NCBI GenBank assembly: GCA_965204235.1
Contig: OZ241979.1
Coordinates: 2,232,001 to 2,296,000 of the forward strand
Source of the DNA: JAJDTQ01 sp965204235
GTDB lineage: Bacteria; Desulfobacterota; Binatia; UBA9968; JAJDTQ01
DNA length: 64,000 nucleotides
Reading direction: 5' to 3'
The position numbers were made by a program, and so were the translations under genes. This document shows, in pieces, positions 60,229 through 64,000 of the stretch (its first letter is position 1; each line of letters opens with the position of its first letter). The notes beneath the pieces are model-generated. The model had not been told where the DNA came from. It did not search any database and was given only the letters and a program-made list of their open reading frames with translations.

Positions 60229-61335
60229 ATGCCCGTAGCCACCATCGAAGAAGCCCTTGAAGAGATCCGGCAGGGCAGGATGGTCATCCTGATGGACGAC
60301 CAGAACCGGGAGAACGAGGGCGACCTGACCATGGCCGCGGAGAAGGTCACGCCCGAGGCCGTCAACTTCATGGCCACGTGGGGACGCGGGTTGATCTGCC
60401 TGCCGCTCACCGAGGAGAAGGTCGCCCAGCTCGGCCTCAGCATGATGGTCCGGGACAACACGGCTCCTTTCGGCACCGCGTTCACCGTCTCCATCGACGG
60501 CGTGGCCAACGTCACCACCGGCATATCGGCTTCCGACCGGGCCGAAACGATACTGGCGGCCATCGCGGACGACGCCGGTCCCAAGGACCTCTGCACCCCG
60601 GGCCACATCTTCCCGCTGCGGGCACGGAACGGGGGCGTGCTGGTGCGCACGGGCCAGACCGAGGGGTCGGTGGACCTTTGCCGGTTGGCGGGGCTCAGGC
60701 CCGCTGGGGTGATCTGCGAGATCATGAAGGACGACGGGACCATGGCGCGGCTCCCGGACCTGGAGGAGTTCGGCGAGAAGTACGGCCTGAAGATCGTCAC
60801 CATCGCGGACCTCGTCCAGTACCGGCTGAAGCACGACTCGCTGATCCACCGGGTGGCGTCCACCCGGCTGCCCACGCGCTACGGCGGCGAGTTCCGCGCG
60901 GTGGTCTATAACACCCACGTGGACTCCTCCGAGCACCTGGCGCTCATCAAGGGGGAGATCTCCGAGGACAGCGAGACCCTGGTGCGAGTCTGCGCCAAGT
61001 TCCTCCCCGGCGACGTGTTCGGCTTCGAGTTCTTCGACACCGGGTCGGTCATCAAGCAGTCCATGGAGATGATCGCCAGAGAGGGCGCGGGCATCGTGCT
61101 CTACCTCCAGCCGGAGGGGAAGGGCCTGCGCACCGCGGAAGCGGGCGCCGAGAGGAGCTTCCGCGACTTCGGCATCGGCGCCCAGATCCTGCGCGACCTG
61201 GGCGTTCGCAAGCTCAGGCTCGTCACCAACAACCCGAGGAACCTCGTGGGCCTGTCGGGCTACGGGCTGGAGATCACCAGCTCGGTCCCCTTCGACGTGC
61301 CGCCCGGCACCATCCGGCGTTCGACCGCAGGGTGA
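60229..61335 (+). CDS. ribB: 3,4-dihydroxy-2-butanone 4-phosphate synthase with degenerate GTP cyclohydrolase II domain (RibBX-like)
   Basis: The 368-residue protein has an intact RibB half (residues 1 to about 205): LMDDQNRENEGDLTMAAEKVTPEAVNFMATWGRGLICLPL, ASDRAETI and TPGHIFPLRARNGGVLVRTGQTEGSVDLCRLAGL. These carry the acidic metal site and catalytic His. The second half aligns with GTP cyclohydrolase II but has lost its chemistry. Where active enzymes have the zinc cysteines (E-C-LTGDVFGSLR-C-D-C-G) it reads KFLPGDVFGFEFFDTGS, and LRQEGRGIGL is replaced by LQPEGKGLR. It should supply the four-carbon unit for riboflavin but not perform the GTP step; a separate ribA is expected elsewhere. 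Confidence 0.9.
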   Translation: MPVATIEEALEEIRQGRMVILMDDQNRENEGDLTMAAEKVTPEAVNFMATWGRGLICLPLTEEKVAQLGLSMMVRDNTAPFGTAFTVSIDGVANVTTGISASDRAETILAAIADDAGPKDLCTPGHIFPLRARNGGVLVRTGQTEGSVDLCRLAGLRPAGVICEIMKDDGTMARLPDLEEFGEKYGLKIVTIADLVQYRLKHDSLIHRVASTRLPTRYGGEFRAVVYNTHVDSSEHLALIKGEISEDSETLVRVCAKFLPGDVFGFEFFDTGSVIKQSMEMIAREGAGIVLYLQPEGKGLRTAEAGAERSFRDFGIGAQILRDLGVRKLRLVTNNPRNLVGLSGYGLEITSSVPFDVPPGTIRRSTAG

Positions 61336-61337
61336 GG

Positions 61338-61412
61338 CGCGTCCTTCGACTTCGCTTCGCTACGCTCAGGATGAACGGAGGACTCGTTTTGCTACGCTCA
61401 GGACGACGGGAA
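61338..61412 (-). repeat. Dispersed repeat (CGTTCGTCCTGAGCGTAGCG family), one and a half units
   Basis: A full unit at 61338-61380 begins two bases after the ribB stop codon and is followed by a partial second unit to 61412. The rest of the gap to 61521 contains the direct repeat GATGCGGCGCGCAG-CTACCCCG, twice (near 61434 and 61507), of unknown meaning. Confidence 0.8.
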
Positions 61413-61521
61413 AATCGTTCAGAGTTTCCCGAGGATGCAGCGCGCAGCCTACCCCGGATGTATGTGCGTCCGACAGACCGTGAGATGAAGGGCGTCCTGT
61501 TCCGGAGATGCGGCGCGCAGG

Positions 61522-62193
61522 CTACCCCGAATGTCGGTGCGTCTCCGCCGGGTTCTTGCGCAGGTACCGATGGACCGAATGGCGGAGGCGTCTGAGGGCG
61601 TCTTCGACCGAACGGAACAACTGTTCCTCGACCAGTTCGCCCTCCACCCAGTAGTCCAGTGACGGCGCCTCGGTGAAGTTGACGTCCAGCACCTTCTCGC
61701 CCGGAGGGTTGCCGGTGACCAGGACGCGCACCGAGTAGCCGGCGTCGATGGCCAAGGCGCGGGCGTAGCGCGGGATCCTCAGGGAGTCCTTGATGTGGTT
61801 GAGGCGCTTGAGGGGGAACTGGCCCACGCCCAGGGAGAGATCGACCCACTTCCCCTCGTGGGCGCCCAACTCGCGCAGGGCTTGGCCGTTGATATCGACG
61901 ATGTTCCGGAGCGCCTGCTCCTGGCGGTAGTCCTTCAGCAACTCGAAGGCCCAGCGCTCGATCACCCCCTTCTGGACTCGTTCACCCGCTTCGTGTGGCT
62001 GCTTGGCGCCGGTGTCGATCCACCATTTCGCCTCCTGGACCGCGGCGTCGGGGCCGCGGCCGGTATCGGTCCCGTCCCCGGCAAGGCTCCCGGCAGCGCG
62101 GGCGTCCTGCGCGTCTTCTTCCGCCGCGGCGCCGGGGCCGCCGGCAGTCCCCGCGGCAAGGGCTTCGGTGTCCGGTCTGTCGGGGTCCGACAC
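61522..62193 (-). CDS. Hypothetical protein, probably co-transcribed with the substrate-binding protein
   Basis: The best start is GTG 62193 with GAGGA five bases upstream, giving 223 residues. The first 65 are low-complexity Ala/Asp/Gly-rich (PGAAAEEDAQDARAAGSLAGDG). The rest is ordinary globular sequence (EAKWWIDTGAKQPHEAGERV, RWAFELLKDYRQEQALRNIVDI, SLDYWVEGELVEEQLFRSVEDALRRLRHSVHRYLRKNP). I do not recognise a family. It begins 44 bases after the substrate-binding protein gene on the same strand. The longer open frame further upstream is a shadow of that gene. Confidence 0.6.
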   Translation of the reverse strand: MSDPDRPDTEALAAGTAGGPGAAAEEDAQDARAAGSLAGDGTDTGRGPDAAVQEAKWWIDTGAKQPHEAGERVQKGVIERWAFELLKDYRQEQALRNIVDINGQALRELGAHEGKWVDLSLGVGQFPLKRLNHIKDSLRIPRYARALAIDAGYSVRVLVTGNPPGEKVLDVNFTEAPSLDYWVEGELVEEQLFRSVEDALRRLRHSVHRYLRKNPAETHRHSG

Positions 62194-62237
62194 GGCGTCC
62201 TCGGAGAGTCCTGCGCCGCTTCGCGGGACGCAGGCTG

Positions 62238-63230
62238 CTAGACCTTGAACTCGTTCAGCGTGCTGGGAGCGAACAGGCTGTCCACTTCCGGCCGGTTCTT
62301 GATGAGGCCCTGCTCGTGGGCGTAGTCCACCAGGGTTTCGAGCACGCGGCGGTTGGCCTCCACGCCGTAGGGCCAGGGGTCCTCCCCCATGAGCTCCCGC
62401 TCCCGCTCCATCTCGGCGATGGACCAGGCCAGCATGTACTTGAGGGCGGAGAACTCGTACACGGACTCCGCGCACATCCGCTTGGACTCGCAGAATGCCT
62501 TGTACAGGTTCTGGGCCACCCAGGGATGGCGCTCGAACACGTCTTCCCGAAAGACCACCGTGTGCATGATGGGGAAGACCCGCGTCTTCCGGTAGTAGGT
62601 TTCCTCCACCGCGGGGAAGTCCGGGAACAGGCGCGCCACCCTGGGGGAGCGACGCACGAAGGGCGACGGCATGTGGGCCGAGACCAGGGCGTCGATGTCG
62701 CCGTTCTCCAGCATGGAGGACAGGGTCTGCTCCGGGCCGATGGGGCGGATGACGATGCTCCCGGGCAGGTCCGGGGCGATCTTCTCCTCCCGGCCCGGCT
62801 GCTCCTCCCCGCCGGTGAACCAGGTCACCGCTTCCGGTTTGACTCCGTATTCGTGCTCCAGGATGCCCCGTATCCAGATGGCCGCGGTCATCTGGTATTC
62901 CGGCACACCCACCCGCTTGCCCGCCAAGTCCGCGGGCTCCCGGATGCCGGCCCCGGTGTGGACGTAGATGCCGGAGTGGCGGAAGGCGCGCGACGGGAAC
63001 ACCGGGATGGCCACGAACCGCGGCGTCCCCTTGTCCCGTGACATCAGGTACGACCCCATGGACATCTCCGCGGCGTCGAAGTCCTGGTACCGCAACATGC
63101 GCCAGAAGGTCTCCTCCACCCGAAGCGGAAGGTAGGTGAGTTCCACCCCCTCCACGGGCACGCGGCCCTCCTGCAGCGGCCGCGTCCGGTCGTAGTCCCA
63201 ACAGGCCACCGTGATGTTCACCTTTGCCAT
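62238..63230 (-). CDS. ABC-type substrate-binding protein, NMT1/THI5-like (4,5-dihydroxyphthalate decarboxylase-like annotation group)
   Basis: The 330-residue protein starts MAKVNITVACWDYDRTRPLQEGRVPVEGVELTYLPL and shows the same landmarks as the protein at 1460-2503: FDAAEMSMGSYLMS, IPVFPSRAFRHSGIYVH, EPADLAGKRVGVPEYQMTAAIWIRGILEHEYGV, VFPIMHTVVFREDVF and YAHEQGLI. It is closer to the typical annotated members of the group than the first copy. There is no signal peptide from this start and no permease gene nearby. Ligand unknown. Confidence 0.8.
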   Translation of the reverse strand: MAKVNITVACWDYDRTRPLQEGRVPVEGVELTYLPLRVEETFWRMLRYQDFDAAEMSMGSYLMSRDKGTPRFVAIPVFPSRAFRHSGIYVHTGAGIREPADLAGKRVGVPEYQMTAAIWIRGILEHEYGVKPEAVTWFTGGEEQPGREEKIAPDLPGSIVIRPIGPEQTLSSMLENGDIDALVSAHMPSPFVRRSPRVARLFPDFPAVEETYYRKTRVFPIMHTVVFREDVFERHPWVAQNLYKAFCESKRMCAESVYEFSALKYMLAWSIAEMERERELMGEDPWPYGVEANRRVLETLVDYAHEQGLIKNRPEVDSLFAPSTLNEFKV

Positions 63231-63504
63231 GTGTCGTCGTCTCCCCGGCGCCGCAAAGATTCCCCCAATGCCGGCGCCGACTCGATCCCGGGCCGGCGAA
63301 GCCTCTGCGAGTCCACCGAAACGTTTCACGAAAATGTAACAGGGATGGGGCGGCAGTGTAAGCGCGGCCCCGGCAAACAGCCTCGCAGCGGTTTCTACGA
63401 GCGTCGAAAGTCTGGTACTTTGATGGATGAATCCCTTTCGGACGTGTTCCCCGTCCACCAGGGGCCAATAGAGGGCAAGATACATCGGTAGTGAACGAGG
63501 AACC

Positions 63505-64000
63505 ATGCGGACCCTGTTTGGTGATGGCATACCCGTTCCCCATGTGCCCGGCAACGGCCTGACCGAGGCCCGGGCGGACTTGCACCGGCGGTTTGCCCGA
63601 CGGGTGCAGGTCAACCCCGATTTTACCCGGAAGCTCGTGTCCTATCAGGGCAACAAGGGGACGGTGGGCTTCCGGTGGATGAAGTACAAGGAGGGGTTCT
63701 CCACCGCCTTGGCCCGACGGCTCATCGAATCCGGTAAGGGCGCCGAGGTCCTGGACCCGTTTTCGGGGGCGGGCACGACGGCGCTGACGGCCATGAGTCT
63801 GGGAGTGCAAGGCACCGGCATCGAGATACTACCCTTGACGACGACGTGGAACGGCGTTTGCATCAGGGCATCCGCCACCGGGACGCGGACGCCCTGCGAC
63901 GGGAAATCGAGGCCGCGGACATGGAGGCGGCCCGGAAGCAGGCCACCGCGGAGGAGCTGGATGAGACCCGGGAGCGGCAGGACGACTTGGCGCAACAGGT
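63505..64000 (+). pseudogene. DNA methyltransferase fragment joined to a different reading frame, runs off the window
   Basis: From ATG 63505 (behind GAGGAA) about 110 residues read as a DNA methylase N-terminus: GIPVPHVPGNGLTEARADLHRRF, SYQGNKGTVGFRWMKYKEGFS, and motif I EVLDPFSGAGTTALTAMSLGVQGTGIEILPL. After about 63840 this frame turns into arginine/proline-rich sequence of shadow type, while another frame gives a protein-like, charged helical sequence (TLDDDVERRLHQGIRHRDAD, then EEADMEAARK-like repeats to the window end). This indicates a frameshift or a deletion joint just after motif I. The rest lies outside the window. Confidence 0.6.

Noticed and set aside
62194..63810. N-terminal extension of the hypothetical protein at 61522-62193
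   Set aside because: The upstream frame is antisense-free but out of frame over the substrate-binding protein gene on the same strand and reads as low-complexity sequence; GTG 62193 with a ribosome-binding site is a better start.
1..64000. tRNA, rRNA or riboswitch genes
   Set aside because: No cloverleaf with a conserved GGTTCGAATCC-type arm, no rRNA-like stretch and no recognisable FMN, TPP or similar aptamer was found by eye, including upstream of the ribB gene. A covariance-model search would be needed to exclude small RNAs.

Overview
The window is GC-rich bacterial chromosome, apparently from an uncultivated Gram-negative. Evidence for this is an RND efflux pump with a periplasmic adaptor, a split ATP synthase operon with two b-type subunits but no a or c gene, and the block mnmE-mnmG-rsmG-parA-parB-atp. 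That gene order resembles Deltaproteobacteria/Desulfobacterota or Tectomicrobia-like lineages; this placement is an inference from gene order, not a computed phylogeny. Three parS sites and the genes rpmH, rnpA, yidD, yidC and jag show that about 32-50 kb lies in the origin-proximal part of the chromosome, although dnaA and oriC are not in the window.

Layout. 1-6 kb is a patchwork accessory zone: a serine dehydrogenase-type proteinase cut by the window edge, a MOSC protein, a substrate-binding protein, a RelE/XRE toxin-antitoxin pair, a broken exonuclease-endonuclease-phosphatase gene, gene remnants and a PD-(D/E)XK nuclease. 6-8.2 kb holds an alpha/beta-hydrolase and an AlkA-like glycosylase. 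8.2-19 kb is a myo-inositol import and catabolism operon: ABC transporter, then iolC-DUF2090, iolD, iolE, iolB and an iolG-like dehydrogenase, mostly with overlapping start/stop codons, plus a divergent Gfo/Idh/MocA dehydrogenase. 19.3-20.7 kb is a decayed restriction-modification locus. 20.8-25.8 kb has an MFS transporter and aroQ-aroB-aroK-aroC. 26.2-32 kb is atpF'-F-H-A-G-D-C, preceded by parB and parA, rsmG, an IS1634-type insertion sequence, mnmG, a repeat-rich 1.1 kb gap, an SGNH-domain protein and mnmE.

42.6-52.6 kb contains DAHP synthase (first step of the shikimate pathway, matching the aro genes at 22-26 kb), an AAA/DUF4143 ATPase, and rpmH-rnpA-yidD-yidC-jag on the opposite strand from mnmE. 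That block is flanked by two closely related 2.1 kb membrane-protein genes in inverted orientation. Flipping the segment between them restores the usual rpmH-to-parB order, so the locus appears to record an inversion through inverted paralogs. 53-61.3 kb carries an RND efflux pair, proS, pyrF and a ribBA-type gene whose GTP cyclohydrolase half has lost its zinc cysteines. 61.5-64 kb ends with a hypothetical protein, a second substrate-binding protein related to the one at 1.5 kb, and a truncated DNA methyltransferase.

Intergenic DNA is dominated by two dispersed repeat families, one around GTCATTCCCGCGAAAGCGGG and one around CGTTCGTCCTGAGCGTAGCG. They often sit directly at the 3' ends of genes and in one case supply the stop codon. 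The IS element likewise landed exactly at the mnmG stop codon.
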